Origin: Hymenobacter sp. YIM 151500-1
GTDB lineage: Bacteria; Bacteroidota; Bacteroidia; Cytophagales; Hymenobacteraceae
NCBI RefSeq assembly: GCF_025979885.1
Contig: NZ_CP110139.1
Span: forward strand, 3,554,001-3,618,000
Length of the DNA: 64,000 nucleotides
Direction of reading: 5' to 3'
In this document: one piece after another, positions 1 through 8,999 of the stretch
Numbering within the stretch: position 1 is the stretch's first letter
Layout of the letters: every line of letters begins with the position of its first letter
Notes under the pieces: model-generated
The model's input: the letters and a program-made list of their open reading frames with translations, nothing else
The model's database searches: none
What the model was told of the DNA's origin: nothing
Translations under genes and position numbers: made by a program

Positions 1-987
1 CCATCCTGGGTAACGGGCCTGGCCTACGGGGGCGGCAAGCTGGTGGCCGTGACCAACTACGGCGTGGTGCTGACTTCCGCTGACAAAGGCAAAACCTGGA
101 CGGCGCAGGATGTGAAAACCCCGCTGCGGCTCAACAATGGGTTTAACGGCGTAGCCTACGGGGGCGGCATGTTCCTGGCCGCCGGCTCCGAAGATGCCCT
201 GGCCTATTCCCTCGACGGCGTAACCTGGGACCGGCTGGGCAGCAACTGGCAAAGCGGCCAAGCTGGTGCCGCCAGCCAAGCCACCAACCAGGCCAAGGAC
301 GCGGCCCGCGCCAAGATAGGGGCCCTGGCTGGCGGCAAGCTGGGCGGCCTGGGCGCCGGCCTGGCCAAAGCCAAGGCCGCCACGCAAGCGGCAGGCGCCG
401 CAGCTCCCGGTGCGCCCCAGTACCAGACCAACGTGGACCCCGGCGAGAAAACGATGTACACGCACACCTACGGCGTCGACTTCATCGACGGCAAGTTTTA
501 CCTCACCGGCAACTTCGGCCGGGTGGCCGTGTTCGTGCCCGAAAACGGCAAGCCCAAGCGCGTGAGCGTGGCCCACGTGAAGGAGCAGCTGACATCGGCC
601 CTGCGCGACGCGGCCAGCAACGGCAAAGGCACCATCGTGGCCTTCGCCGACGGCATGATGAAGTCGGCTACTTCCACCGACGGCGGCCAGACCTGGGAGG
701 AAAACTTCGACGCGCCCCAGCTGGTGGGCGGCGGCTACGGCAACGGCCGCTTCGTGGGCGTGAGCCGGTTCGGCGACGTGGCCACTTCCACCGACGGCAA
801 AACCTGGAAATCGACCAACATCGGCGGCATCCGCGACGGAGGCTCCCTGGAAGATGCCGTGTATACCGGCAAAACCTGGGTGCTCTGTGGCGACGACAAC
901 TGCACCTGGTACTCCCCCGACGGCCAGAAGTGGACCCGCACCAACTCCGACAAGCTCTATCTGAAAAGAATAATAGCCGTCAAGTAG
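1..987 (+). CDS. BNR/sialidase-like beta-propeller repeat protein, 5' end outside the window
   Basis: The reading frame is open from base 1 (PSWVTGLAYGGG...) and stops at 985-987, so the start lies upstream. The product is built of repeats with a GVAYGGGxF / TSTDGxTW pattern, typical of BNR or Ycf48-like propeller blades (sialidase fold, often secreted or exoprotein-like). Between two blades, about residues 85-140 of the visible part, lies an Ala/Gly/Lys-rich low-complexity insert. No catalytic residues can be assigned. The function is unknown; the repeat architecture is clear. Confidence 0.75.
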   Translation, partial: PSWVTGLAYGGGKLVAVTNYGVVLTSADKGKTWTAQDVKTPLRLNNGFNGVAYGGGMFLAAGSEDALAYSLDGVTWDRLGSNWQSGQAGAASQATNQAKDAARAKIGALAGGKLGGLGAGLAKAKAATQAAGAAAPGAPQYQTNVDPGEKTMYTHTYGVDFIDGKFYLTGNFGRVAVFVPENGKPKRVSVAHVKEQLTSALRDAASNGKGTIVAFADGMMKSATSTDGGQTWEENFDAPQLVGGGYGNGRFVGVSRFGDVATSTDGKTWKSTNIGGIRDGGSLEDAVYTGKTWVLCGDDNCTWYSPDGQKWTRTNSDKLYLKRIIAVK

Positions 988-1048
988 TCACCGCCTCCTA
1001 TGTGACTAATCTTTTATGTAAGTATCCGATTGTGTGAGGTACTTATCC

Positions 1049-1088
1049 TGCCCGGTCCGGCAACGATGCGTCGTTGTGGGGCCGGGCA
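1049..1088. terminator. Stem-loop between convergent genes
   Basis: TGCCCGG (1049-1055) pairs with CCGGGCA (1082-1088), and an inner stem CAACGA/TCGTTG closes on a TGCG loop. It sits between the 3' ends of the repeat protein and rlmI. No strong U-run follows on either strand, so it is only a probable terminator. Confidence 0.45.
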
Positions 1089-1116
1089 TATTATATTCTC
1101 GCGGAGCTTAGCCGCC

Positions 1117-2304
1117 TTACTCCACGGCCAGCACGAGGCCTTTCAGGTACTCGCCTTCGGGGTGGAAGAGGCTCACGGGGTGGTCGGCGGGCTGGGTGAG
1201 GCGGTGCAGGATGCGGGCGGGGCGGCCGGCTTCGATGGCGGCGGCCAGCACGGCCCCTTCAAACAGCTCCATGCTTACCACCTGCGAACAGCTGAACGTG
1301 AACAGCAGCCCGCCCGGCGCAATCTGCCGGATGCCGGCCACGTTCAGGCGCTTGTAGCCCATCAGGGCATTGTGGCGGGCCGAGAGGTGCTTGGCAAAGG
1401 CCGGCGGGTCGAGCACGATAAGGTCGTACTGGTTGTGGCGGTCCTTCAGGAAGCTGAACACGTCCTGGGCGTAAGCCTCGTGCTTGCCGTCGAGGCCAGT
1501 CAGGGCGGCGTTGCGCTCCGTCAGCTCAATGGCCCGCTTGCTCGAATCGACGGAGTGCACCAGCTCGGCCCCGGCCCGGAGAGCGTAGGAGCTGAAGCCG
1601 CCGGTGTAGCAGAAGGTGTTGAGCACCCGCCGGCCCGGCGCGTAGCGGGCCAGCAGGCTGCGGTTGTCGCGCTGGTCGATGAAAAAGCCGGTTTTCTGCC
1701 CCGTTTCCCAGTCTACTACGAAGGGCGTACCGTTTTCGTGCACCACGTGCTCCTGCCCGCTGCTCTGCCCGAAGAGGTAGCCGTTCTGGGCGCCCGGCGC
1801 GGCTTTCTGCGGTACGGTTTCGGCGCTTTTGTCGTAGATGGCCCGCAGGCCGGGAATCACCTGCTGCAAGGCCTCGGCAATAAGCGGGCGGGCCCGGTAC
1901 ATGCCGGCGCTGTGGGCCTGCACCACGGCCGTATTGCCGTACACGTCGATGATGAGGCCGGGCAGCCCGTCGCCCTCGGCGTGAGCCAGGCGGTACACGT
2001 CGGTGGTGCCGGTGCCCGTCAGGCCCAGGCCCTGGCGCAGCTGGTAGGCGTTGCGGAGCCGCTCTTGCCAGAAAGCCGCCGTGGGCAGCTGGGCCGCGGG
2101 CCCGAAGTCGAGCATGCGCACGGCAATGGAGCCCGGCGCGTAGTGACCCACGCCCAGGGTCTCGCCGCCCGCGGCCAGCACCGTCACCACTTCGCCCTCC
2201 ACCACCTCGCCCTGCAAGCGGGCAATGGCCCCCGAAAACACCCACGGATGCCGACGGCGCAGGGACTGGTCTTTTCCGGGTTTGAGCGTGACGGAGGCGG
2301 GCAT
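1117..2304 (-). CDS. rlmI: RlmI-like 23S rRNA (cytosine-C5) methyltransferase
   Basis: A 395-aa class I SAM-dependent methyltransferase of the RlmI/YccW family, which makes m5C1962 in 23S rRNA. An N-terminal PUA-like domain (KPGKDQSLRRRHPWVFSGAI) binds RNA. The SAM-binding motif is NTFCYTGGFSSYAL near residue 230, the motif IV region is DLIVLDPPAFAK, and FSCSQ carries the catalytic Cys. Length matches the family. Start ATG at 2304; a TACCTTTG promoter element lies 28 nt upstream. Single gene, convergent with the left-hand repeat protein. Confidence 0.9.
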   Translation of the reverse strand: MPASVTLKPGKDQSLRRRHPWVFSGAIARLQGEVVEGEVVTVLAAGGETLGVGHYAPGSIAVRMLDFGPAAQLPTAAFWQERLRNAYQLRQGLGLTGTGTTDVYRLAHAEGDGLPGLIIDVYGNTAVVQAHSAGMYRARPLIAEALQQVIPGLRAIYDKSAETVPQKAAPGAQNGYLFGQSSGQEHVVHENGTPFVVDWETGQKTGFFIDQRDNRSLLARYAPGRRVLNTFCYTGGFSSYALRAGAELVHSVDSSKRAIELTERNAALTGLDGKHEAYAQDVFSFLKDRHNQYDLIVLDPPAFAKHLSARHNALMGYKRLNVAGIRQIAPGGLLFTFSCSQVVSMELFEGAVLAAAIEAGRPARILHRLTQPADHPVSLFHPEGEYLKGLVLAVE

Positions 2305-2332
2305 GAGCGAGAGGGCTTAGCGACAGAAGCCG

Positions 2333-2340
2333 CAAAGGTA
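2333..2340 (-). promoter_or_regulatory. Bacteroidota -7 element of rlmI (TACCTTTG)
   Basis: TACCTTTG on the minus strand matches the Bacteroidota sigma-ABfr -7 consensus TAnnTTTG, 28 nt before the rlmI ATG. A -33 element was not recognised. Confidence 0.55.
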
Positions 2341-2398
2341 GACCACGGATTTCTCGGATTAGTCTGATGAAACGGATTTTGTGCCTGGCCCCCGCCGC

Positions 2399-2941
2399 CT
2401 ACCCGAACGGGTCCAGCCAGGCCACCAGCACCGCCAGCGCCGACAAGCCCAGGAGGATAGCCCACACCGGCCCGCCCCAGATGAGCAGCCCCAGCAGGCT
2501 AATCGGCCCGACAATCAGGCCCAGCACCCCCAGCACGGTAGTGCCCAAACCTACTTCGACGGTGTTGCCGGGCCGAACCAACGCCCGGCGCGCGGCCAGC
2601 ACCACCGGCCGCCTTGTGGCCCGCTGCCCCACTGCCCGCTGCCCGGCAGGCCGCGCCAGCTGCCGGGCCGCCACTGGCTCCTGCCGCAGTTGCCGACGTT
2701 TCGTCACCGGCTGAGCGGCCAGGGCCGGGCGGGTGGGTGGGGCAGCCGGTGCCGCGGCCAGGGCCGCCGGGGCGCGAGGTGCCGGGGCGGGCTGCTTCGG
2801 GTGGGCCGTTGCCGGTGGTGGCGCCGGGCGAAAACGATACGCTACCGTGTTGCGGTGGCAGCCCGAGGTGGCCACCGCTAGCAGCAGAATACCGCACAGC
2901 CACCAAGAAAGCAGCCGGGGTTGGTAAAGATGCTTGGGCAT
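2399..2941 (-). CDS. Putative lipoprotein with C-terminal hydrophobic hairpin
   Basis: The start is placed at ATG 2941 (MPKHLYQP), because an N-terminal hydrophobic segment then ends in a lipobox (LAVATSGC) about 28 residues in. The lipidated Cys is followed by a long Pro/Ala/Arg-rich disordered region. The C-terminus has two hydrophobic helices (GLGTTVLGVLGLIVG and WAILLGLSALAVLVAWLD). An upstream in-frame ATG at 3007 would give 202 aa but buries the signal peptide. Family not recognised; function unknown. Confidence 0.6.
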   Translation of the reverse strand: MPKHLYQPRLLSWWLCGILLLAVATSGCHRNTVAYRFRPAPPPATAHPKQPAPAPRAPAALAAAPAAPPTRPALAAQPVTKRRQLRQEPVAARQLARPAGQRAVGQRATRRPVVLAARRALVRPGNTVEVGLGTTVLGVLGLIVGPISLLGLLIWGGPVWAILLGLSALAVLVAWLDPFG

Positions 2942-3123
2942 ACGAAGAGCAACAGAATCAGAAAGTAATAACTGGTAGACGTGGGCAGTGTACGGCTTCG
3001 GCTCCATTTCCGCTACGCCAGCCGCGTACGGGCAAGGCAGGTAGCTGCCCCAGCATGGGCAAGGCGAACTAACGGATTGCCTTGAATGTGTGACAGCAGG
3101 CTAAGGTTGAAGCTGTTTATGCC

Positions 3124-3216
3124 GTCATGCTGAGCTTGCCGAAGCATCTCTACCGCTTCATTGCAGTCGTCAGAAGTTAGCCAGCGGTAGAGATGCTTCG
3201 ACAAGCTCAGCATGAC
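3124..3216. repeat. Family A inverted repeat, copy 1
   Basis: Arms 3124-3157 and 3183-3216 are 34-bp inverted repeats with one mismatch, starting GTCATGCTGAGCTTG. The same sequence family occurs at 20477, 38675, 43820, 58605 and 61105. It can fold into a long hairpin and lies between two minus-strand genes. Confidence 0.85.
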
Positions 3217-3223
3217 GTTCTAT

Positions 3224-4546
3224 TTACTTCACCACATGCTGCCGCATTTCCCGCTCAATCAGCTCTTTGTAGGGGTAGAAATCCACCTGCATAGTGTGGC
3301 GGGGCGACTGGCTGTAGCGCCGGCGCAGGGCTTGCTTATCGGCCTCAATGCTGCGGAGCATGGCCTCGCGGGAGGGCAGGCGGCAGTGGCCCGTGAGCAG
3401 GCGCGCAATCCAGCGGGCCTGCACTTCGGCCAGGGGCATGATGGCGCCCAGCGGCTGCACAAAGGCCAGGAAATACAGGCCGGGATGGTCGGGATGCACC
3501 ACGCGGCGGTACAGCTCCAGGTTGTTCTGCTCCTCCACGTTCAGAAACTCCTGGTCGAAAAACGGAAACGACACCTTGTAGCCGGTGGCGTACAGGAGCA
3601 GGTCGGCGGGCTCAGTGGTGCCATCCTCGAACAGAATCTGATGGCCCTGTAGCTCCCGGATGTTGGGCTTGAACTGAATCAGGCCCCGGCCGGCGAGGTT
3701 GAGCAAATCCTGCGACAGGGTGGGGTGCTCTTGCAGCAAGGGGCGTCGGGGCCGCGGCACGCCGTAGTTTTCCTGGTTGCCGTGGGCCAGCCACAGCGCC
3801 GCGCGCAGCACCAGGCGCTGCACACCCAGCGGCAGGCGGCTCACCAGCGGCGAGGCCAGCGAGTCGAACGGCCGGCCCCACAGCCAGTTGGGCAAAATGT
3901 AGGCCCCGCTCCGAGTGCTGACCGTGACGCGCCCCGTGTGGAGGCGGGCCGCTTCGCAGGCAATGTCCACGGCCGAGTTGCCGATGCCCACAATCACCAG
4001 GTTTCGGCCCTGAAGCTGGTCGGGGGTGCGGTAGTAGTGGGAATGCAGCACCTCGCCGCCGAAGTGGCCCGGAAACGGGGGCTCGGGGTAGCGCGGGCTC
4101 CAGTGGTGCCCATTAGCCACGATGACGGCCCGGTACTCCTGCTCGGCCGTGGCCCCGCTGCGGTGGCGGGTGGCTACGCGCCAGGTTCCGTCGGCGCCGG
4201 GCCGCACGCTGGTTACCTCCGTGTTGTAGGTAATGAGCTCGTCCACTCCAAAATGCCGGGCGTAGTCCTCGAAGTACCGGATAATGTGCGAGTGGTGCGG
4301 AAACATCGGGTAGCTCTCGGGCATGGGAAAGTCCGAGTAGCTCATGATGTGGCGGTTGGTGTTGATGTGCAGGGAGCGGTACGCCGACGACAGGCCGTTG
4401 TCGTTGTCGTAGCGCCAGTTGCCGCCCAGCGCGGAGCCCTTCTCGAAGCAGTCGAAGGCCAGGCTGGCTTCCTTGAGGGCTTTGGCCGCGGTGAGCCCCG
4501 AGGAGCCGGCGCCAATCAGGCAGATTTTCAGGGGGGAAGAACTCAT
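3224..4546 (-). CDS. Flavin-containing monooxygenase
   Basis: A 440-aa FAD- and NADPH-dependent monooxygenase. The N-terminal Rossmann motif is GAGSSGLTAAKAL. The FMO-type signature region FGGEVLHSHYY and a second dinucleotide-binding motif (GIGNSAVDIAC) follow mid-protein, and ATGY lies towards the C-terminus. The substrate is unknown; family members oxidise soft nucleophiles or act as Baeyer-Villiger enzymes. It is divergent from the TetR gene, with about 140 bp between the starts, so TetR control is possible. Confidence 0.85.
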   Translation of the reverse strand: MSSSPLKICLIGAGSSGLTAAKALKEASLAFDCFEKGSALGGNWRYDNDNGLSSAYRSLHINTNRHIMSYSDFPMPESYPMFPHHSHIIRYFEDYARHFGVDELITYNTEVTSVRPGADGTWRVATRHRSGATAEQEYRAVIVANGHHWSPRYPEPPFPGHFGGEVLHSHYYRTPDQLQGRNLVIVGIGNSAVDIACEAARLHTGRVTVSTRSGAYILPNWLWGRPFDSLASPLVSRLPLGVQRLVLRAALWLAHGNQENYGVPRPRRPLLQEHPTLSQDLLNLAGRGLIQFKPNIRELQGHQILFEDGTTEPADLLLYATGYKVSFPFFDQEFLNVEEQNNLELYRRVVHPDHPGLYFLAFVQPLGAIMPLAEVQARWIARLLTGHCRLPSREAMLRSIEADKQALRRRYSQSPRHTMQVDFYPYKELIEREMRQHVVK

Positions 4547-4642
4547 GGCGAGAAGGTAGGAAATCAGAATTGGATGTTTAATAGCACTGTTTTGGGGTAG
4601 TAACTGCCGTCAGCTATCATATCACGCAATCAAGATAGAAAT

Positions 4643-4664
4643 AAGACCGATTGGTTTATATTTG
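4643..4664 (+). promoter_or_regulatory. tetR promoter with candidate TetR operator
   Basis: AAGACCGATTGGTTTAT (4643-4659) overlaps the -7 element TATATTTG (4657-4664), 19 nt before the TetR ATG. A near-identical sequence precedes the DJ-1 gene at 5299-5320. The core ACCGATNGGT is an imperfect palindrome overlapping the promoter, as expected for an autoregulated TetR repressor. Confidence 0.6.
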
Positions 4665-4683
4665 CTTGTCCTTCTTCGCTGCC

Positions 4684-5280
4684 ATGCCTTCTAAAGCCGA
4701 CAATACTAAGCAGATGATTGTTGAGAAAGCTGCCCCCTTGTTTAATACCAAGGGGTATGCAGGCACGTCAATGCGCGACATCTTGGCGGCCACGGGCCTG
4801 ACTAAGGGAGGAGTGTATGGTAACTTTCCTGGTAAAGATGAAATAGCGGCGGCGGCCTTTGCGCACTCCTACGGGAAATTGCGGGCGGCCTTGTTACGGG
4901 CAGTGGCTTCACAGGCCACGGCACAAGGCCGGCTGGTGGCCGTACTGAAGTTTTACCGCAATTACACGGTGCAACCCGTAGTGGCCGGCGGTTGTCCCGT
5001 GATGAACGCGGCCGTTGAAACCGACGATGCCTACCCCGTGCTGCACCGGCAAGTACGTGCGGCGCTGGCTGAGCTGCTGGCCGGGCTGAGCCGTCTTTTC
5101 GCGCAGGGCATTACAGAGGAGGCGCTTCGGCCGGACCTCAACCCGGACCAGGAAGCAGAATATTTCTACGCCCAGATTCAGGGCGGCATCCTGCTCAGCC
5201 AGACCAGCGGCGACCCGCGCGTACTCAACCGGCTGCTGGACCGCCTCCGGGATTATCTGGAACGACAGCTGGTGCGCTGA
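4684..5280 (+). CDS. TetR/AcrR family transcriptional regulator
   Basis: A 198-aa repressor. The N-terminal TetR helix-turn-helix is GTSMRDILAATGLTKGGVYGNF, followed by a ligand-binding domain with a C-terminal YFYAQIQGGILLSQT segment. The start chosen is ATG 4684 (MPSKADN); an upstream TTG frame runs through the promoter. It probably controls itself and the following DJ-1/SnoaL-like genes through the repeated operator-like motif, and perhaps the divergent monooxygenase. Confidence 0.88.
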   Translation: MPSKADNTKQMIVEKAAPLFNTKGYAGTSMRDILAATGLTKGGVYGNFPGKDEIAAAAFAHSYGKLRAALLRAVASQATAQGRLVAVLKFYRNYTVQPVVAGGCPVMNAAVETDDAYPVLHRQVRAALAELLAGLSRLFAQGITEEALRPDLNPDQEAEYFYAQIQGGILLSQTSGDPRVLNRLLDRLRDYLERQLVR

Positions 5281-5298
5281 TTTTTTTTTGACATAAAA

Positions 5299-5320
5299 AA
5301 GACCGATAGGTTTATTTTCA
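5299..5320 (+). promoter_or_regulatory. Second candidate TetR operator/promoter
   Basis: AAGACCGATAGGTTTAT (5299-5315) matches the tetR upstream motif in 16 of 17 positions and lies 23-45 nt before the DJ-1 start. It overlaps a weak TTATTTTC -7-like sequence. Confidence 0.55.
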
Positions 5321-5342
5321 CTTCTTAACTCCTTGCGCGCAC

Positions 5343-6047
5343 ATGAACATCGTCATCTACCTCTATCACGGCATCACGGCGCTGGACGCGGTAGGGCCCT
5401 ACGAAATTCTGAGTCGTCTGCCGCAGGCCAACGTCCAGTTCGTAGGCACCCAGAAGGGCGTCATCGTAACCGACACGCATTTTCTAAAGCTGGTGGCAGA
5501 CTACGAACTGGCGGAAATAGACCGCGCCGACATTCTGGTGGTTCCGGGCTCTACCGTGGCTTTCGTCCGGGAAACTAAAAATCAGGCACTGCTGGCCTGG
5601 ATTCAGCGCATTCACACCACAACCACCTGGACGACGAGCGTCTGTACCGGCTCGCTTATCCTGGGAGCGGCGGGACTGCTACGCGGCTTGCCAGCTACTT
5701 CGCACTGGGCCGCGCGCCCGCTGCTGGCCGAGTACGGAGCCGTGCCCACGGCGGCGCGCTACGTAATTGAGGGAAAGATTATTACGGCGGCCGGTGTTTC
5801 GGCCGGCCTGGATATGGCCCTGGGCCTGGTGGGGAAGCTCTGCGGCGCGGACCGAGCCCAAGCCCAGCAATTGCTGGTGGAATACGACCCGCAGCCGCCC
5901 TACCAGAGCGGCAACGCCGAGCGAGCCGCCGCCAACACGGTGGACTGGTCGCGTAGCTTGCTAGCCAAGGACGCCCGCAAAGACCTGACTCTGTGGGACG
6001 TGGTACGGCACGCGCAGGCGCTATTGAAACTGAAAAAAGCCCGCTAA
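5343..6047 (+). CDS. DJ-1/PfpI (ThiJ) family protein
   Basis: A 234-aa DJ-1/PfpI superfamily protein. The nucleophile elbow is TTSVCTGSLILGAAG (Cys near residue 102) and the conserved acid region is GPYEILSRLP near the N-terminus. The family includes isocyanide hydratases and AraC-linked amidase-like domains; there is no helix-turn-helix here, so an enzymatic or stress role is likely. It lies 62 bp after tetR, carries the shared operator, and is 7 bp from the next gene. Confidence 0.82.
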   Translation: MNIVIYLYHGITALDAVGPYEILSRLPQANVQFVGTQKGVIVTDTHFLKLVADYELAEIDRADILVVPGSTVAFVRETKNQALLAWIQRIHTTTTWTTSVCTGSLILGAAGLLRGLPATSHWAARPLLAEYGAVPTAARYVIEGKIITAAGVSAGLDMALGLVGKLCGADRAQAQQLLVEYDPQPPYQSGNAERAAANTVDWSRSLLAKDARKDLTLWDVVRHAQALLKLKKAR

Positions 6048-6054
6048 CCTGGCA

Positions 6055-6462
6055 ATGGAAACGACCGAGCCCACTTCCAACCTGTTGCGGCTACCTCAGC
6101 AGCCACACGAGCTGCATAAGTACTATGCTGCCGCTTTCAACACGGGCGACGTAGAGCAGGTGTTGCGTCTGTTTGAACCCCAAGCCCAATTCGTTTCACC
6201 CGCCGGTACGGTGCATACGGGCCTAGCGGCCATCCGCGCCGAGCTAGCAGGCTACCTGCGGCGTGGCGGCACCATGCGCATCACCACGCGGCTGGTGCTG
6301 GAGTTTGAGGGCTTCGCGCTGCTGCGCTCCGAATGGGAGCTAATCTATGAACACGTGCCAGGCCAGTCAGTCATCTTGCGTGGCGAGGGCCTGGAAGTAG
6401 GCCGCCGGCAGGCCAATGGCGTCTGGCAATTCGTGGTGGACCAGCCGTTCGGGCCGGGGTGA
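6055..6462 (+). CDS. SnoaL-like / NTF2-fold protein
   Basis: A 135-aa small alpha+beta barrel protein of the SnoaL/DUF4440 type: KYYAAAFNTGDVEQVLRLFEP at the N-terminus, then an FVSPAGTVHTGLAAIRAEL segment and a C-terminal strand VWQFVVDQPFG. It starts 7 bp after the DJ-1 gene, so they are probably co-transcribed. The ligand is unknown. Confidence 0.75.
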   Translation: METTEPTSNLLRLPQQPHELHKYYAAAFNTGDVEQVLRLFEPQAQFVSPAGTVHTGLAAIRAELAGYLRRGGTMRITTRLVLEFEGFALLRSEWELIYEHVPGQSVILRGEGLEVGRRQANGVWQFVVDQPFGPG

Positions 6463-6641
6463 GATTCAACCAGCATTCGGGGAAGCTGCTGGCTGCGGTG
6501 GGGCCCCGAAGAGCTGACGTTATGGAAGAGCACATGACAAGAAAGCAATGTTGGCTCGTTTGCACGCTTTCAAATAGCTTTTCAAGCGTCGATCGAATTG
6601 CCTCATCATGCTGTGTCTGGCGCTCCTTTGGCTGTGGGGCC

Positions 6642-7636
6642 TCACACATCCAGCAACGCCCGCGTACCGCCAAATAGCACGTCCTGCACGGCGTCCGAAG
6701 CCAGAAAATCGTGCGGGAAGCCCAGCTCAATCGTACTCACCTTATCCAGCCGCCGCACCTGCTCCTCACTGAGCCGCACCTCCGTGGCACCCAGGCTGTC
6801 TTGCATCTGCGCCACGGTGCGGGGCACCACGTGGCCATCGGGGCGCTGCATGGTCCAGCGTACGGCGGCCTGGGCCGGGGTGCAGCCGATTTCCTGTGCC
6901 ACCGCTACTACCTCCCGCACGATGCTGGGGCTCCGCTCGTTGCGGCGGGCACTGTTTTCGGCCACGCGGCCGGTTTCACCCTGCAAGTACTTGCCGGTAA
7001 GGGCTCCGCCAGCCAGGGGCGCCCAGGGCGTGATGCTCAGGCCAAAGGCGCGGGCCATGGGCAGCAGGTCGCGCTCCGGAGGAGGCTGTACTCCACTTGC
7101 AAGGCCGAAAAGGGCGTCCAGCCGCGCAGCTAGGCCAGAGTGTTGGCCTGGGCCACAATCCAGGCTGGCGTGTCGGACACACCCAGGTGCAGGATTTAAC
7201 CGGCTCGTACTTGGTCGTCGAGGGCGCGCATCACATCTTCCACGGGCGTGGTTGAATCCCAGGCATGAAGCCAGTACAGGTCGATGTAGTCGGTGCCGAG
7301 GCGCAGGAGGCTGGCGTCGAGGCTCTGCACCAGGTTTTTGCGGTGGTTGCCGCCCGCGTTTACGTCGCCGTGCCTGGTGAAGAGCGAGTACTTGGTAGCC
7401 AGCACGAATCGCTCCCGGTCGGGGCGGATAAACTCGCCCACAAACTTCTCGCTGGTACCCTCGGTGTAGCGGTTGGCTGTGTCGATGAAGTTGCCGCCGG
7501 CTTCAGCAAAGGCTTCAAATATCTTGTGGCTTTCGTCTTTGCTGGCACCCCAGCCCCATTCTTCGCCAAAAGTCATGGTGCCAAGGCACAATTCCGAAAC
7601 ACGCAGGCCGGAGCGACCGAGAAGCTGGTAACGCAT
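6642..7636 (-). pseudogene. Aldo/keto reductase, disrupted
   Basis: The N-terminal half (from ATG 7636: MRYQLLGRSGLRVSELCLGT, then FIDTANRYTEG and a DLYWLHAWD segment) runs to an in-frame TAA at 7196-7198. The reading continues as ILHLGVSDTPAWIVAQANTLA, meets a TAG at 7130-7132, then shifts frame near 7080 into the C-terminal half (MARAFGLSITPWAPLAGG ... VRRLD). Two nonsense codons plus a small deletion/frameshift mean no full NADPH-dependent reductase can be made. Divergent from the next hydrolase gene. Confidence 0.85.
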
Positions 7637-7783
7637 AGGGAGTGAACAAGTCATGTGGACAGTAGTAGCGTAACAGCCGCGCGGCCAAAATGTCTGCGGC
7701 AACGGCAGCGGTGCGTAAACCCTTCGCTTGCCCAGCGAGTTATGCATACGTTCGTTTGTTGCGAATACCAGCTGTTTTCTGCC

Positions 7784-8884
7784 ATGAACCGCCGCACCTT
7801 TCTGCGCTCCGGAACCGCCATGACGGCGCTAGTGCCCTTGCTGCCGGGCGCCGATGAGCCCCGGCCAGCCGCGCCGGCCAAAGCGGCGCGCTTCACTTCC
7901 AACCCCGATCTGCCCACCCTGCTGCCGCCCGCCCGCTGGCCCGGCACGCCCTTGGATGCCGAAGGCCGGTTTCAAAACCACGAGTTTCCGTACCGCACGC
8001 CCGGCGGGCAGGTGCTGAAGTGGATGCTACAGCGCAACCCCCAGCGCGAAGAGAAGAAAGCCGACCCGTTCCAGGTGCCCATCGTGGAGGGCGCGGAGTT
8101 TCTGGCTATGAAAGACGATGTGGTGGTATGGCTGGGGCACGCCTCGTTTTTCGTGCGGCTGGGTGGCATCAACGTGCTGATTGACCCCGTCTTCGGGGCC
8201 CCGCCTTTCGGCAAGCGCCTGTCCCGGCTGCCGCTGGACCCGGCCCGCTTCACTGGCCTCGACTACGTGCTCGTCTCCCACGCCCACTACGACCATTGCG
8301 ACAAAGACTCCTTGCAGCAGCTGCACCGCCAGAACCCGCGGGCCCGCCTGCTCACGGGCCTGGGCATGCCGGCGCTGCTGCGCCGCTGGCTGCCGGAAGC
8401 CGACCTACAAGCGGCCGGCTGGTACCAGCAGTACCGCACCGACGAGCGGCTGCGTATCACCTTCGTGCCCTCCCGCCATTGGTCTAACCGCAGCCTCTCC
8501 GACGTGAACGAGACGCTGTGGGGCGGCTTTGTGCTACAGGGCGGCGGGCGGCAGGTGTACTTCAACGGCGACTCCGGCTACGGCTCCCACTACCGCGACA
8601 TCGGCCAGCTGTTTCCCGGCCTCGACGTGGCGTTGCTCGGGGCCGGCGCCTACGCCCCGCGCTGGTTTATGGCCCCCAATCACCAGGACCCCGCCCAGGC
8701 CGTGCAGGCCTTCCACGACCTCGGGGCCCGCACCCTGGTGCCCATGCACTACGGCACCTTCGACCTGTCGGACGAGCCGCCGGGTGAGCCGGTGCGCCAT
8801 CTGCACGAGCTGGCGGCTGGGGGCAAGCTGCGCGGGCAGCTGCGGGTGCTGGGAGCCGGGGAGGTAGTGCGCCCCGGTGCCTGA
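7784..8884 (+). CDS. Tat-exported MBL-fold metallohydrolase (UlaG/NAPE-PLD-like)
   Basis: A 366-aa protein starting at ATG 7784 (MNRRTFLRSG), a twin-arginine-like signal. The metallo-beta-lactamase motif HAHYDHCD holds the zinc ligands; VVWLGHASFFVRLGG, FNGDSGYG and a C-terminal MHYGTFD supply further fold and metal-binding positions. The UlaG/N-acyl-phosphatidylethanolamine phospholipase D-like branch acts on phosphodiester or lactone bonds; the substrate is unknown here. An upstream in-frame start at 7655 would bury the signal. A tatC gene lies at 26.8 kb. Confidence 0.83.
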   Translation: MNRRTFLRSGTAMTALVPLLPGADEPRPAAPAKAARFTSNPDLPTLLPPARWPGTPLDAEGRFQNHEFPYRTPGGQVLKWMLQRNPQREEKKADPFQVPIVEGAEFLAMKDDVVVWLGHASFFVRLGGINVLIDPVFGAPPFGKRLSRLPLDPARFTGLDYVLVSHAHYDHCDKDSLQQLHRQNPRARLLTGLGMPALLRRWLPEADLQAAGWYQQYRTDERLRITFVPSRHWSNRSLSDVNETLWGGFVLQGGGRQVYFNGDSGYGSHYRDIGQLFPGLDVALLGAGAYAPRWFMAPNHQDPAQAVQAFHDLGARTLVPMHYGTFDLSDEPPGEPVRHLHELAAGGKLRGQLRVLGAGEVVRPGA

Positions 8885-8999
8885 CCTGGCCGCCCCCTAC
8901 CATACCACAACGCGGGGCCACGCTTTCTTCCGGCCCGCCGCGAAAGAGAAGCTGGAGGAAGGCGTAGCCCCGCGTCGCGGCAGAGAGTGAACGTCTGGC

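Noticed and set aside
3013..3213. Short ORF (MLSLSKHL...)
   Set aside because: Encoded by a family A palindrome; the same peptide arises at 43905.
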